Below are positions 1 to 10,781 of a stretch of DNA of 64,000 nucleotides, in pieces. This DNA comes from Simiduia sp. 21SJ11W-1 (GTDB lineage Bacteria; Pseudomonadota; Gammaproteobacteria; Pseudomonadales; Cellvibrionaceae): contig NZ_CP090959.1 of assembly GCF_024138675.1 (NCBI RefSeq), positions 1,240,001 to 1,304,000 of the forward strand, read 5' to 3'. The notes beneath the pieces are model-generated. The model saw only the letters and a program-made list of their open reading frames with translations, made no database searches and was not told the DNA's origin. Made by a program: the position numbers and the translations under genes. Position 1 is the stretch's first letter; every line of letters starts with the position of its first letter.

Positions 1-821
1 CTGTCGAGATCAATCACAGCCTTGGTGTTGGCCGGCAGAACACGGGGGATGTTTTCGGTAATGCCGCCACCGGTGATGTGCGCCATGGCGTTCACTTGTG
101 AGCCCTTAATCAGGCTCAAGAGCGCTTTTACGTAAATGCGCGTGGGGGCCATGAGCAGCTCGCCAATGGTTGTGCCGTCAAGCTCTTCGCTGAGGTCTGC
201 CTGGCTCACTTCGATAATTTTGCGAATTAACGAGTAGCCGTTCGAGTGGGGGCCGGAGGAGGGCAGTGCCAATAGCAGGTCGCCAGCGGCCACTTTGCTG
301 CCATCGATAATTTCGGATTTTTCCACCACGCCCACGCAAAAACCGGCCAGGTCGTAATCTTCGCCTTCGTACATGCCGGGCATCTCGGCGGTTTCACCAC
401 CCACCAGTGAGCAGCCGGCCAGATCACAGCCTTCGCCAATGCCAATGACCACTTTCTCGGCAATATCCACATTCAGCTTGCCGGTGGCGTAGTAATCCAG
501 GAAGAACAGCGGCTCGGCACCGGCCACAACGAGATCATTCACGCACATGGCTACCAGGTCTACGCCGATGGTGTCGTGGTTGCCCAGATCCATGGCCAGG
601 CGTAGCTTGGTGCCCACGCCATCAGTGCCGCTCACCAGCACCGGCTGCTTGTAGCCCTCGGGGATTTCACACAGGGCGCCAAAGCCACCAAGGCCTGCCA
701 AAACTTCCGGGCGGCGGGTGCGCACGGCAACGCTTTTAATGCGTTCAACCAGGGCATCGCCCGCGTCAATATCGACACCGGCATCTTTGTAGCTAAGGGA
801 TTGGGGTTTATCGCTGCTCAT
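1..821 (-). CDS. purM: Phosphoribosylformylglycinamidine cyclo-ligase (AIR synthetase), 3' end outside window
   Basis: This is the fifth step of de novo purine synthesis: ATP-dependent closure of FGAM to AIR in the cytoplasm. The ATG lies at 821-819, and 273 codons are visible before the window edge. The N-terminal half shows the PurM signatures [34 protein letters not shown] and [11 protein letters not shown], and the visible part ends in the [16 protein letters not shown] region. About 75 residues would be missing compared with the usual length of about 345. It diverges from the DUF2066 gene across a 213-bp gap, an arrangement common in Gammaproteobacteria. The identification is secure, and only the C-terminus is unseen. 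Confidence 0.97.
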   Translation of the reverse strand, partial: MSSDKPQSLSYKDAGVDIDAGDALVERIKSVAVRTRRPEVLAGLGGFGALCEIPEGYKQPVLVSGTDGVGTKLRLAMDLGNHDTIGVDLVAMCVNDLVVAGAEPLFFLDYYATGKLNVDIAEKVVIGIGEGCDLAGCSLVGGETAEMPGMYEGEDYDLAGFCVGVVEKSEIIDGSKVAAGDLLLALPSSGPHSNGYSLIRKIIEVSQADLSEELDGTTIGELLMAPTRIYVKALLSLIKGSQVNAMAHITGGGITENIPRVLPANTKAVIDLD

Positions 822-1034
822 GGGGGACTATCCGCAAATCGGGGGTTGGAAAAAAGGCGTGCATTCTAGCAGCTGTGGGCGCGCGAGGCACTAGGGAGTG
901 GCGCTTGTGGCACCGATTGGCGGCAAATGCCCTGTGACATGGCTCGCGCTGTATTAATTTAGCCCCCAAGCACCCTGTGCAGGGGCCTGTGGGCTGCTAC
1001 AATGGCGCGCTTTCACCCCCGCTCGGAGATATAG

Positions 1035-2120
1035 ATGAGATCACTGTTGAACGCCGTAATCCTGCTGATCAGCGCATGTTGGCTGGCATCCCCGGCAGTG
1101 GCAGAACAACTGGTTGATTTATACAAGGTGCAGACGCTGGTAACCAGCCAAGCCGCCGCCGAGCGCGAGCGCGCCGCCACCGAGGCGCTGGCTCGCTTGC
1201 TGGTGCGGGTAACCGGTGATCCCAAGATTGCAGAAAATGCAGAGCTGCAACCCTACATGAAGCGCGCGCAAAACTACGTGTTGCAGTTTGGCTACGCCCG
1301 CACAGAGGCCACCCTTACCCAGGAAGATGGCACCCAGGTGCCGGCCACCGCGCTCAATTTCAGTTTTTCGGAAGTGGCCATCAACAAGTTGTTGCGTAAA
1401 CTCAAGCTACCTATTTGGCCCTACAACCGCCCGGGCCTGCTGGTGTGGCTGGTGGAAGATCAATGGCAGGGCGGGCGCACCCTGTTGCGCGATGCCGATA
1501 CCCAGCAGGCGCTGCGCGAGCAGGCGTTAACGCGCGGTTTGCCCTTGATGTTCCCTATTTGGGATCTGGAAGATCAGATGGCCATTAGCGCCGAGCAGTT
1601 GTGGTCTTTTGATCAAGACGCGCTACGCACGGCCTCGGCGCGTTATCAGCCCGATGTGATAGTGGTGGGCAGGTATAGCCGCACCAGTAGCGGTGAACTG
1701 CGCGGTGTATGGGAGTGGATAGATGGCGATGATTCAGATTTGCTCGATGCCAAAGGCGATAGCCTGCAGGCACTGGCAGCACCTATGGTAGATAAAATTG
1801 CCAATACCCTGGCGGCCCGCTATGCCATCCAGCCCGGTCAGGACGACGGCTTGCAGCTGGTTATGCAGGTGCAGGGTGTAAAGGCGTTTGATCGCTACCG
1901 CAAAATCCTAAGCTATCTTGAGCAGCACGAAGCCCTGCGCGATGTGCAATTGGTACAGGTAGAAGGCGATAGCCTGTGGCTGAACCTCTACCCCGAGGCC
2001 GACCTTGCACATCTGCAGCGCGCCTTCCAGCTGGATCGCAAGCTCTCGCCACTGCCCACACTGGTGCCCGCCGATGGCTCGCCCACCAATCCCTTGATGT
2101 TCGAATGGGCGGGTGAGTAA
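1035..2120 (+). CDS. DUF2066 domain-containing exported protein
   Basis: This 361-residue protein has a clear Sec signal peptide: a basic MRS start, a hydrophobic LLNAVILLISACWLA stretch and a likely AVA-EQ cleavage near residue 23. It is therefore expected in the periplasm or envelope. The body matches the DUF2066 pattern as I recall it, with an early AATEALARLLVRVTGD segment and a central RPGLLVWLVEDQ segment. The function of the family is unknown. The ATG follows a GGAGAT ribosome site. The gene lies 11 bp before hda and diverges from purM. The purM/DUF2066/hda neighbourhood recurs in Gammaproteobacteria, but I cannot say why the genes are linked. Confidence 0.85.
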   Translation: MRSLLNAVILLISACWLASPAVAEQLVDLYKVQTLVTSQAAAERERAATEALARLLVRVTGDPKIAENAELQPYMKRAQNYVLQFGYARTEATLTQEDGTQVPATALNFSFSEVAINKLLRKLKLPIWPYNRPGLLVWLVEDQWQGGRTLLRDADTQQALREQALTRGLPLMFPIWDLEDQMAISAEQLWSFDQDALRTASARYQPDVIVVGRYSRTSSGELRGVWEWIDGDDSDLLDAKGDSLQALAAPMVDKIANTLAARYAIQPGQDDGLQLVMQVQGVKAFDRYRKILSYLEQHEALRDVQLVQVEGDSLWLNLYPEADLAHLQRAFQLDRKLSPLPTLVPADGSPTNPLMFEWAGE

Positions 2121-2131
2121 CCCGGTACACC

Positions 2132-2851
2132 ATGGCCTTATTGCAGCAACTGCCGCTGGGCATCAGCCTTAATGATGATGCCCGGTTTGATAACTTCTAT
2201 TTAGCCGAGGCCTCGCCCAACGCCTTTGCCGTGCGCGCTGTGCGCGATATGTTGCGCCCCGACGGCGAGCAGTTTGTGACCCTTTGGGGCGGGCCAGGGC
2301 GCAGCCACTTGGCACAGGCGCTGTGTGTTGAGGCCACCAATCAGGGCTGGCAGGTACAGTATTTACCCCTGCGCTCGGTGCGCGACTACGCCTTTGAGCC
2401 AGAGGCCGTGCATGGGGTATTGGCAGGCCTTGAGCAAATGGACCTGGTGTGCCTGGACGATGTAGACACAGTTGCCGGCATCGATGCCTGGGAGCTTGGC
2501 CTGTTTCACTTGTTTAACCGCCTGCGTGATGCCGGCGTTGCGCTGTTGATTACCAGCGAAGAAAACCCGGCGCACCTGCGCATTGCCCTGCCCGATTTGC
2601 AATCGCGTTTGCAGTGGGGCTTGAGTTGCCAGCTGCACCCGCTTACCGATGCCGAAAAGGCGTTGGCACTCACCCGCCGGGCCGAGGCCCGGGGCCTGCA
2701 ATTGCCCGATGAGGTGGCCAACTTTATTATTCAGCGAATGCCGCGCGACATGAACCGGCTGTTTGGGCTGCTTGAACAGCTAGACCGCGCAAGCCTGCAG
2801 GAAAAGCGCAAGCTCACCATTCCGTTTGTGAAGCAGGTGCTCGGCCAATAG
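2132..2851 (+). CDS. hda: DnaA regulatory inactivator Hda
   Basis: This is a 239-residue DnaA-like AAA+ protein. Hda binds the DNA-loaded beta clamp and stimulates hydrolysis of DnaA-bound ATP after initiation, which prevents over-initiation. The sequence begins with a clamp-binding-like LLQQLPLGI segment near residues 3-11, followed by a degenerate P-loop GGPGRSH near residue 51 and a Walker B LVCLDDVD near residues 104-111. A DnaA-like lid follows (SRLQWGLSCQL, near 151-161). It lacks the DnaA DNA-binding domain IV, and its length is normal for Hda. The start follows the DUF2066 stop by 11 bp, so the two are probably cotranscribed. Confidence 0.95.
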   Translation: MALLQQLPLGISLNDDARFDNFYLAEASPNAFAVRAVRDMLRPDGEQFVTLWGGPGRSHLAQALCVEATNQGWQVQYLPLRSVRDYAFEPEAVHGVLAGLEQMDLVCLDDVDTVAGIDAWELGLFHLFNRLRDAGVALLITSEENPAHLRIALPDLQSRLQWGLSCQLHPLTDAEKALALTRRAEARGLQLPDEVANFIIQRMPRDMNRLFGLLEQLDRASLQEKRKLTIPFVKQVLGQ

Positions 2852-2888
2852 CCCAATTACGCACCACAACAATAACGAGCCCAAGGCC

Positions 2889-3599
2889 ATGACCGAATTT
2901 ATTCAAACCTACCCCAATAGCCTGAGCGAGGCAGACTGCCGGCAGATGATTGCCAAGTTTGAAGCGGGCGGCTTGGCAACCCCTGGCCAAACCGGCCAGG
3001 GTGTGGATGTGCAAAAAAAAGACAGCCTAGATTTAGTGTTAAACAACGCCCCCGATTGGCAGCCGGAACTGGCCCAGATTGCCGGTGCCACCGCGCGCGG
3101 TTTACTGCGTTATGTGCGCCAGTTTCCAAGCCTTGTGTGCGGCGCAATATCGCCCTCTCTGCCGCACCCGAAAACTGGCGAGCCCACGGCCTTGCAGGTG
3201 GATAACCTGCACGAATTTGACGACGACACATTGCTGCATGTGATACGCGCGGTGTTTCGGCTGGGCAATGTGAATTTGCAAAAATACACCGCCGGGCGCG
3301 GCGGTTATCACCACTGGCATTCGGAGTTTTACCCACACCCCACAGACCCGCGCCAGGAAAGCCTGCATCGGGTGCTGGTGTTTATGTATTACCTCAATAC
3401 AGTGGCCGAAGGCGGCGAGACGGAGTTTTTATATCAGCGCACAAAGCTTGCGCCACAGGCGGGCAGTTTGGTGTTGTTCCCTACAGATTTCACCCACACC
3501 CACCGGGGTTGCGTGCCACAATCGGGCGATAAATACATTCTTACCAGTTGGGTGCTCTACCAGAACGCCGCGCAATTGTATGGGCGCGCGCCCGGTTAA
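2889..3599 (+). CDS. 2OG-Fe(II) oxygenase family protein
   Basis: This 236-residue protein looks like a prolyl-4-hydroxylase-type dioxygenase, using Fe(II) and 2-oxoglutarate to hydroxylate an unknown substrate. The iron triad is readable as HSE in YHHWHSEFY (near residue 143) with a distal His in THTHRG (near 203-205). A Lys in DKYILTSWVLY (near 216) is placed to bind 2-oxoglutarate. The first acidic ligand would be Glu in an HxE form instead of the more frequent HxD. The C-terminal VLVFMYYLN and EGGETEF strands fit the double-stranded beta-helix core. The stop codon overlaps that of the convergent Lrp gene in a TTAA tetramer. The substrate cannot be inferred. Confidence 0.85.
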   Translation: MTEFIQTYPNSLSEADCRQMIAKFEAGGLATPGQTGQGVDVQKKDSLDLVLNNAPDWQPELAQIAGATARGLLRYVRQFPSLVCGAISPSLPHPKTGEPTALQVDNLHEFDDDTLLHVIRAVFRLGNVNLQKYTAGRGGYHHWHSEFYPHPTDPRQESLHRVLVFMYYLNTVAEGGETEFLYQRTKLAPQAGSLVLFPTDFTHTHRGCVPQSGDKYILTSWVLYQNAAQLYGRAPG

Positions 3600-4051
3600 A
3601 GCGGCAGTGAGGTGGTGTACTTCACTTGCTTCAAGGCAAACGTGGAGTTTACCGAGGCCACATTGGGCAGGTGCACAATGGTTTTTTTCAGCAGTTGCTC
3701 GTAGTGTTCTACGCTGTCTACCACCACGCGCAATACGTAATCTTTTTCACCACTGGTGGAGTAGCATTCCACAATTTCCGGCACATCCTGCACGCCTTGT
3801 TCAAAGGCATTGAGCGAATCTTCATCGTGGCTTTTGATGGTGATGTAGGCATACACGGTGACCCCCAGGCCCAGTTGTTTCGGGTCTAGCAGGGTGACCT
3901 TTTGCTTGATAATGCCATCGGCCTCCAGCTTTTTAATGCGGCGCCAGCAAGGTGTGTGCGACAAACCCACTCGATCACCCAGCTCGGCCATGGAGTAATC
4001 GGCGTTTTCTTGAAGGGTCCGGAGTATTTTACGATCAAACTCGTCGAGCAT
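3596..4051 (-). CDS. Lrp/AsnC family transcriptional regulator
   Basis: This is a 151-residue cytoplasmic regulator of the feast/famine family. An N-terminal helix-turn-helix (FDRKILRTLQENADYSMAEL, then a recognition helix HTPCWRRIKKLE, to about residue 42) precedes a linker and an AsnC-type effector and oligomerisation domain with VYAYITIKS near residue 66. The length is typical. Such proteins form dimers to octamers and respond to amino acids. The gene is convergent with the 2OG oxygenase and lies 84 bp upstream of the thiD/E stop, facing the same way as the thi operon. Its target is unknown. It is one of three Lrp-type genes in this window and is clearly different from the other two. Confidence 0.92.
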   Translation of the reverse strand: MLDEFDRKILRTLQENADYSMAELGDRVGLSHTPCWRRIKKLEADGIIKQKVTLLDPKQLGLGVTVYAYITIKSHDEDSLNAFEQGVQDVPEIVECYSTSGEKDYVLRVVVDSVEHYEQLLKKTIVHLPNVASVNSTFALKQVKYTTSLPL

Positions 4052-4134
4052 GGGGGTTGTCCTAATCCGCGGTTTTTTAGGTGATGGCTATCCTAACCAC
4101 AGATGTTAACACGCCCCCGTAAACGGGCAAGAGG

Positions 4135-5634
4135 TTATTCGGGCGGCGGAGCCATGGCCAAGGCAGATTGCAGCCCGCGCACGGCAGCCTCGGGATTTTC
4201 GGCCCGGGTTACCGCGTTGATCACCGCCACGCTCTGCACGCCCATGGGCAAAAGCCGCGGCAAGGTGTGGGCATTGATGCCGCCAATCACCACCACTGGC
4301 AAGCGCGGGCGCAATAGGCGGTGCCAGTGCTGTAAATCCCGGGGTTCAAGCACAGGCACGGCCTTGGTGTGGCTGGTAAAGGCCGCGCCAAGCGCCAGGT
4401 AGCTGGGCTGGCAGGCCAGTGCCCGGCACCATTCGTACTCGCTGTGGCAGCTGATGCCCAGCCTGAGGCCCGCGCGGGCAAGTGCCGGCAGGTCGGTATC
4501 GGCCAGATCTTCCTGCCCTAGGTGCACACCGTAGGCGCCCAATGCCAGCGCGTCCTCCCAGTAGTCGTTGATATACACCTGGGCCTTGTGCGCACGCCCC
4601 AGCGCGATGGCCTGTTTGATAACCTGCAGCCGCTCTGAGGCCTGCAGGTTTTTGATGCGCAGCTGCAGGGTGCGCACACCGGATTTTAGTAGTCGCCGAA
4701 GCCATGGGAGGCTGTCAACCAACACATACAGGCCGGGCTCCGGGCAGGGTGCAAAGGGCGGGGTGCCGACGCCGGCGTGCAGTGTTTCATATTGGGCCTG
4801 GGTGAGGCACAGGGGGAAATCCTCAAGTGCTTGCGGCTCGCCGGTTTGGGCCACGGGCCCGGGTGCAGTGCCCACCGGTTGCCCCAGCCGCAGGCCCCTG
4901 TACACGTAGGCATGTGCCAACACCACCGCATCGGCCAGGGCTTTGCCGTGGGCCAAAAATGCCGCCAGGCTGCTGGCCAGCACGCAACCGGTGCCGCGGC
5001 TATGGGGGGCATTCAGGCGCGGGCTTCTAAGCCAGAATTGCTGGTTGCTACTGCAAAAATAACTATCTACCCAGTTTGCCTGTGCCCCGTGCCCGCCCTT
5101 AACCCACACTGCCTGCGCGCCGGCCGCCAGTGCTTTGTTGGCGCTAGCGGTAAGCGTTTTGGGGCAGGCCAGTGCCTGTTCATCCAGCCCCGCCCAGGCC
5201 GCAAGCTCCGGCAGGTTGGGGGTAAACACCGCACCGGGCAACAAGCGTGTGCGGGCAAGTACGCGCAGGTTTTGGCTCGCGCTGCTGACCGGGTCTTGCA
5301 CCCAGGGCAGGTGCGCATTGGCGCGCTGGCAGGCACTTATGGCTTCAAATTGTGCGCTGTTGCAGATCAGCCCCACCTTCACTGCCCGCGCGGGGGTGTC
5401 TGCCGCGAGGGTGCGCCACAGCTCGGAAATGCCCGGCTGGGCCAGTGGCTCGGCGCTGTGGCAGCTGTGGCCATTTTGTAGGGTGATGCTCGTGGGAATG
5501 GCGCTGCCATGGCAGCCGAGATCGGCCAGCGTGCGCAGGTCGGCCAAGAGCCCCGCATGGCCACTTGGGTCTATGCCGCCAATGGCGCATACCACGGGCC
5601 TGGGCCCGGTGCGGGTTTGCCTGTGATGATTCAT
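4135..5634 (-). CDS. thiDE: Fused HMP/HMP-P kinase (ThiD) and thiamine-phosphate synthase (ThiE)
   Basis: This 499-residue fusion joins two steps of thiamine synthesis: phosphorylation of the pyrimidine HMP to HMP-PP, and its coupling to thiazole phosphate to give thiamine phosphate. Residues about 14-260 are ThiD-like, with [28 protein letters not shown] and the anion-hole [11 protein letters not shown] loop. Residues about 300-499 are ThiE-like, with [28 protein letters not shown] and a phosphate-binding VVVIGGI. The ATG overlaps the thiG stop as ATGA, so translation is probably coupled. It is the last gene of the operon. I see no T-rich terminator directly after it. Confidence 0.93.
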   Translation of the reverse strand: MNHHRQTRTGPRPVVCAIGGIDPSGHAGLLADLRTLADLGCHGSAIPTSITLQNGHSCHSAEPLAQPGISELWRTLAADTPARAVKVGLICNSAQFEAISACQRANAHLPWVQDPVSSASQNLRVLARTRLLPGAVFTPNLPELAAWAGLDEQALACPKTLTASANKALAAGAQAVWVKGGHGAQANWVDSYFCSSNQQFWLRSPRLNAPHSRGTGCVLASSLAAFLAHGKALADAVVLAHAYVYRGLRLGQPVGTAPGPVAQTGEPQALEDFPLCLTQAQYETLHAGVGTPPFAPCPEPGLYVLVDSLPWLRRLLKSGVRTLQLRIKNLQASERLQVIKQAIALGRAHKAQVYINDYWEDALALGAYGVHLGQEDLADTDLPALARAGLRLGISCHSEYEWCRALACQPSYLALGAAFTSHTKAVPVLEPRDLQHWHRLLRPRLPVVVIGGINAHTLPRLLPMGVQSVAVINAVTRAENPEAAVRGLQSALAMAPPPE

Positions 5635-6422
5635 GGTGCCGCCTGTTCCAGAAACGGCTGGCCGAGGGTGGGTGTGGAGGGGCTGGCCGTTTGCGCGGGC
5701 GCCATAACGCCCGCCAGAAACGCAGTGCGCCCGGCGCTGACTGCCTGCGCGAAGGCGCGGGCCATGGCTACCGGGTCGCAGGCGCGGGCCACGGCGGAAT
5801 TCAGCAATACGGCGTCAAACCCCATTTCCATGGCTTGGGCTGCGTGGGAGGGCGCACCCAGGCCCGCATCGATAATAAGCGGGGTGTCGGGCAGGCGATC
5901 GCGCAGGGTGCGCAGGTTGTAGGGGTTCATCAGGCCCAGGCCCGTGCCAATGGGGGCGCCCCAGGGCATGAGCACTTCACAGCCCACATCCAGCAGGCGC
6001 TTTGCCAGCACCAGATCATCGGTGGTGTAGGGCAGTACTTTGAAGCCGCGTTCAATGAGTGTGGCGGCGGCCTCTACCAGGCCAAAGGGGCAGGGCTGGA
6101 GGTTGTAGTCGTCACCAATGACCTCGAGTTTGATCCAGGGGGTTTGAAACAGCTCGCGCGACATTTCTGCCAAATTCACGGCCTCGGTGGCTGAGGTGCA
6201 ACCGGCGGTGTTGGGCAAGAGTTTACACCCGCTGGTGCGCAGCAGGTTCCAGAAGTCGTTAGGTGTATTGGCTTGCGGGTTTTGCCGGCGCAAGCTCAGG
6301 GTTACCCATTCGGTGCCGGCTGCTTGCAGGCTGTCGAGCATGATTTGCGGTGAGGGGTAAAGGGCGCTGCCAAGCAACAGGCGCGCGTTAAATGGCTCGC
6401 CATAAAGTGTGAATGAATCCAT
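5631..6422 (-). CDS. thiG: Thiazole synthase ThiG
   Basis: ThiG builds thiazole phosphate from deoxyxylulose phosphate, dehydroglycine and the ThiS thiocarboxylate. The 263-residue product begins [12 protein letters not shown] prefer the ATG at 6422 because a strong GGAGG sits 6 nt ahead, although a GTG at 6434 would add four residues. Seen motifs are [18 protein letters not shown] (near residues 72-78), KLEVIGD, the [12 protein letters not shown] loop and [18 protein letters not shown]. The start follows the thiS stop by one base and the stop overlaps thiD/E. The length is close to the family norm of about 255-265. Confidence 0.96.
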   Translation of the reverse strand: MDSFTLYGEPFNARLLLGSALYPSPQIMLDSLQAAGTEWVTLSLRRQNPQANTPNDFWNLLRTSGCKLLPNTAGCTSATEAVNLAEMSRELFQTPWIKLEVIGDDYNLQPCPFGLVEAAATLIERGFKVLPYTTDDLVLAKRLLDVGCEVLMPWGAPIGTGLGLMNPYNLRTLRDRLPDTPLIIDAGLGAPSHAAQAMEMGFDAVLLNSAVARACDPVAMARAFAQAVSAGRTAFLAGVMAPAQTASPSTPTLGQPFLEQAAP

Positions 6423-6423
6423 T

Positions 6424-6627
6424 TCAGCCTCCACTTACCGGTACTACCACATCCAGCCGATCGCCAGTTTTTAAGCGGTGTTCAGCGTACAGATGGCGCG
6501 GCACAAACTGGCCGTTTACCGCCACCGCGTATTGCTCTGGCAGCGCAGGCCAAAGGGCCAGGGCCTCGGCCAGTACCGAGGCATCAGCAAGCTCTAATGG
6601 CTCATTGTTAATGGTGACAGTCAGCAT
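6424..6627 (-). CDS. thiS: Sulfur carrier protein ThiS
   Basis: This is a 67-residue ubiquitin-like sulfur carrier. It ends in the diagnostic Gly-Gly (VVPVSGG), whose C-terminal carboxylate is adenylated and turned into a thiocarboxylate that feeds ThiG. The start, [17 protein letters not shown], is a typical ThiS N-terminus. The gene overlaps the 3' end of thiO by 20 bp and precedes thiG by one base. No thiF or thiI is present in this window, so the activating enzyme must be encoded elsewhere. Confidence 0.96.
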   Translation of the reverse strand: MLTVTINNEPLELADASVLAEALALWPALPEQYAVAVNGQFVPRHLYAEHRLKTGDRLDVVVPVSGG

Positions 6628-7702
6628 GGTGGCTGATCTCCTGTTGCGCGGGGGTTAGCGCGTGGGGGTGAATGTCTAGGTGAAACAGCAGCGCCTCAAC
6701 CATGGCCGGTGCCAGTAAAAACCCGTGCCGGTAGAGCCCGTTCAAGCGCACCAAACCCGGGTGAATGTCGAGCCGGGGCCGGTGATCCATAAACGCCGGG
6801 CGCAGGTTGACGCGGCTGGCGAGAATGCGCGCCTCGGCAAAGGCGGGGTTTAGAGCGTAGAGCGCGCTGCTAAGCTCCCAATGCGAGCGCAGGCTGATGG
6901 GCGAGCGATCTTCCGATTCGATTTCAGTGGCGCCCAGCACATACCGCTGGCCGGGTTTGGGCACCAGATAGAGCTTGTAGCGCGGGTGCAGGCAGCGAAC
7001 CGGGCGGGTAATTTGTACCTCCGGGCAGGCGATTTCGAGCAGTTCGCCGCGCTGACCGCGCAGGCCATGCAGCGCACCTTTGGCGCCTACGCCCCGGCAG
7101 TCGAGCACCCAGTCTGCCCGGTTATCCCCAAGCTTATAGGGCTCGGGTTCTACCGCCTGGCCGCTCAACACCGGCACCTGCAAATACTTGAGTTCAATAA
7201 GCAGCTGATCCATCAACGCCTGGTTATCAATGTGCGCCTCACCGGGCAGTAGCAGGCCCTTGTTGAAATGCCCAAGTGCCGGTTCCAGTGCGTGCAAGGC
7301 TTCTGCGTTTAGGTTCTCGGGCACTGCGATCGGGCGAGAGTGCTCGGCGGCCTGTTGCAGCCGGTGCTTGAGTTTTCGGTGAAACTCCGCCAACAGTGTT
7401 TGATCTTGCCGGTGTGCCACCACCAGTGAACCCTGTTGGGCAAAGCTTACGGGTTGGCTGAGCGCTGCAAGCCACCCGGGCCAGAGCCCAAGGCTGTGGG
7501 TGCCGAGCGCATGGATGAGCGGCTCGCTATCGGCCAGCTCCGCCAGTGGCGAGATCATACCGGCGGCGGTAGTGGCGGCGGCCGGGCTTGGGCTGAGGCT
7601 GCCTGCTTCAAACAATTGCACCCGGTGCCCGGCCAGAGCCAGGCGCCACGCACACAGGCGCCCCAAGAGGCCGGCGCCGGCAACGGCAACGCGCAAGGCC
7701 AT
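6608..7702 (-). CDS. thiO: Glycine oxidase ThiO, FAD-dependent
   Basis: ThiO oxidises glycine to the imine used as the C2-N donor for thiazole. The 364-residue protein starts MALRVAVAGAGLLGRLCAWRLA, which contains the GxGxxG dinucleotide-binding fold, followed by an acidic end of strand 2 (VQLFEAG). AGMISPLAELADS, the YLVPKPGQRYVLGATE substrate-side strand and a C-terminal GLYRHGFLLAPA also fit DAO-fold glycine oxidases. The start was set at the ATG at 7702 because GGAGG lies 8 nt upstream and because upstream codons run into thiC. It overlaps thiS by 20 bp. Use of ThiO and not ThiH implies an oxygen-dependent route. Confidence 0.94.
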   Translation of the reverse strand: MALRVAVAGAGLLGRLCAWRLALAGHRVQLFEAGSLSPSPAAATTAAGMISPLAELADSEPLIHALGTHSLGLWPGWLAALSQPVSFAQQGSLVVAHRQDQTLLAEFHRKLKHRLQQAAEHSRPIAVPENLNAEALHALEPALGHFNKGLLLPGEAHIDNQALMDQLLIELKYLQVPVLSGQAVEPEPYKLGDNRADWVLDCRGVGAKGALHGLRGQRGELLEIACPEVQITRPVRCLHPRYKLYLVPKPGQRYVLGATEIESEDRSPISLRSHWELSSALYALNPAFAEARILASRVNLRPAFMDHRPRLDIHPGLVRLNGLYRHGFLLAPAMVEALLFHLDIHPHALTPAQQEISHHADCHH

Positions 7703-7704
7703 GC

Positions 7705-9649
<1,945 letters not shown>

Positions 9650-9654
9650 CATCA

Positions 9655-9745
9655 CTTGATTCCTACGCAGGTATTAGCCTGATCAGGTGCAGCGGGTTCC
9701 TATTGCTATGGTCTCAGCCCTTGATGTTGCAGGGCACCCCGACAA
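9655..9745 (-). promoter_or_regulatory. TPP riboswitch (THI element) upstream of thiC
   Basis: Read leftward, this contains the conserved TPP aptamer parts: a GGGGTGCCC stem start (9730-9722), the invariant CTGAGA loop, the ACCTGATCAGG segment and the closing GCGTAGGAA. The order and spacing match the THI-box. When thiamine pyrophosphate binds, such elements reduce expression of the downstream gene, here thiC and the whole operon. The aptamer ends about 100 nt before the thiC ATG, leaving room for an expression platform. Confidence 0.95.
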
Positions 9746-9803
9746 GTGTGGCGCCAAGAGTAATAGCTAAGTAGCGCGCGCGCAAGGGGCTTTGCGTATG
9801 CCG

Positions 9804-10706
9804 TTAGGGTATGCCAAGCCAGGCTTGGTCAATTAATTTGTAGCCTTGTGGATCATAGGCCAGCAAGCCATTGCGCTCGAAGGGTTCGTAATAATGGCGG
9901 GAAAAGTACATGGCGCTCAGCTCGGCAAAGTATTCGCGGTGATTTTCCAGTGCGTAAGCTTTCTCGATGACTTTGTTCCAGGCCGTTTTGCGATTGGTGT
10001 AAAGGCCCGATTTTTTTGCATTTTCATAGACCTTGAGCGCCAAGGGGTAGAGGCGTTTTTTGTGGTAGTGATAAAAGCCGTGCGCCAGTTCGTGAATGCT
10101 GATGGCAAGGGCCAGTTCATCACTCATGCGCATAAAATTACGGGCGGAATTGATAATAATGCTGTCGTCAAAGCGCGGTGAAATGCGATTGCCCTTGGCG
10201 AAATACCAAAGGCCGGAATCTTTACCGCCGTAGGAGGAATCTGAGCCGGAAAAAATATAATAGCGAATGCCGGAAAATTTCGCCTTTTGTGCGTTGGGGA
10301 ATCGCGCAAGGGCTGCCAGCACAGCGGTTTCAAGTTTGCGCGCGCTGTTGCGGGCAAGTTCCGGGTCGGTTTCAGCCAGTTCGCGCTCAACAATAATATT
10401 TATGGCGTAACCTGTTAAAGGCAGGTGCGCGCGATTGGCGTAGTTGTGGTATTCCCTGGATTGCTGCCGGCCAAATTGCGAGTGGCTATTTAGGATGCGC
10501 ACTTCACGGGTTTCAATTTTAGCCTCGCCGCACCGGCGCGGATCGTCGGTAAATATTGGCCTGCCCTTGGCATCTTTACAGGATAAAATTTGTTCGGCAC
10601 TAGCAAGCTGTGCCGTGGCAGCGCTGAGCAGTAGGATTACGAAAAATAGCGGTTGTACAAAGAAAGTGCGGTAGCGGGGTTTGTAAGAGTGAGTGCAGGG
10701 CGGCAT
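9804..10706 (-). CDS. Exported DUF4124-containing protein with a zinc metallopeptidase-like motif
   Basis: This 300-residue protein has a signal anchor or signal peptide near residues 16-37 (FFVQPLFFVILLLSAATAQLA, then ASA-EQ). A short DUF4124-like segment follows (ILSCKDAKGRPIFTDDPRRC, about residues 40-60). The C-terminal half carries HELAHGFYH, which fits an HExxH zinc motif, near residue 207, and a downstream NHREYFAELSAMYF near 255, where a Glu could be the third ligand as in gluzincins. This suggests a secreted or periplasmic metallopeptidase, but no substrate is evident. It stands alone between the thi operon and a Lrp gene. Confidence 0.72.
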   Translation of the reverse strand: MPPCTHSYKPRYRTFFVQPLFFVILLLSAATAQLASAEQILSCKDAKGRPIFTDDPRRCGEAKIETREVRILNSHSQFGRQQSREYHNYANRAHLPLTGYAINIIVERELAETDPELARNSARKLETAVLAALARFPNAQKAKFSGIRYYIFSGSDSSYGGKDSGLWYFAKGNRISPRFDDSIIINSARNFMRMSDELALAISIHELAHGFYHYHKKRLYPLALKVYENAKKSGLYTNRKTAWNKVIEKAYALENHREYFAELSAMYFSRHYYEPFERNGLLAYDPQGYKLIDQAWLGIP

Positions 10707-10736
10707 CCGTAAATCCTTTGTGCGGCGCGCTGATCA

Positions 10737-10766
10737 GTTGCGGTGCGCCCAGTGCGCACCTGCAAC
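10737..10766. other. Intergenic inverted repeat between the Lrp gene and the HExxH gene
   Basis: The sequence forms a long imperfect hairpin, with arms gttgcggtgcgc and tgcgcacctgcaac around a CCAG loop. No T tract follows on either strand, so it is not a classic intrinsic terminator. It may separate the two leftward genes or bind a regulator. Confidence 0.4.
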
Positions 10767-10781
10767 CGATAAGTGTAAAGC

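Noticed and set aside
4777-5481. Long rightward frames opposite the thiD/E gene
   Set aside because: They are complements of a GC-rich gene, carry no family motif and are contradicted by clear ThiD and ThiE motifs on the other strand.
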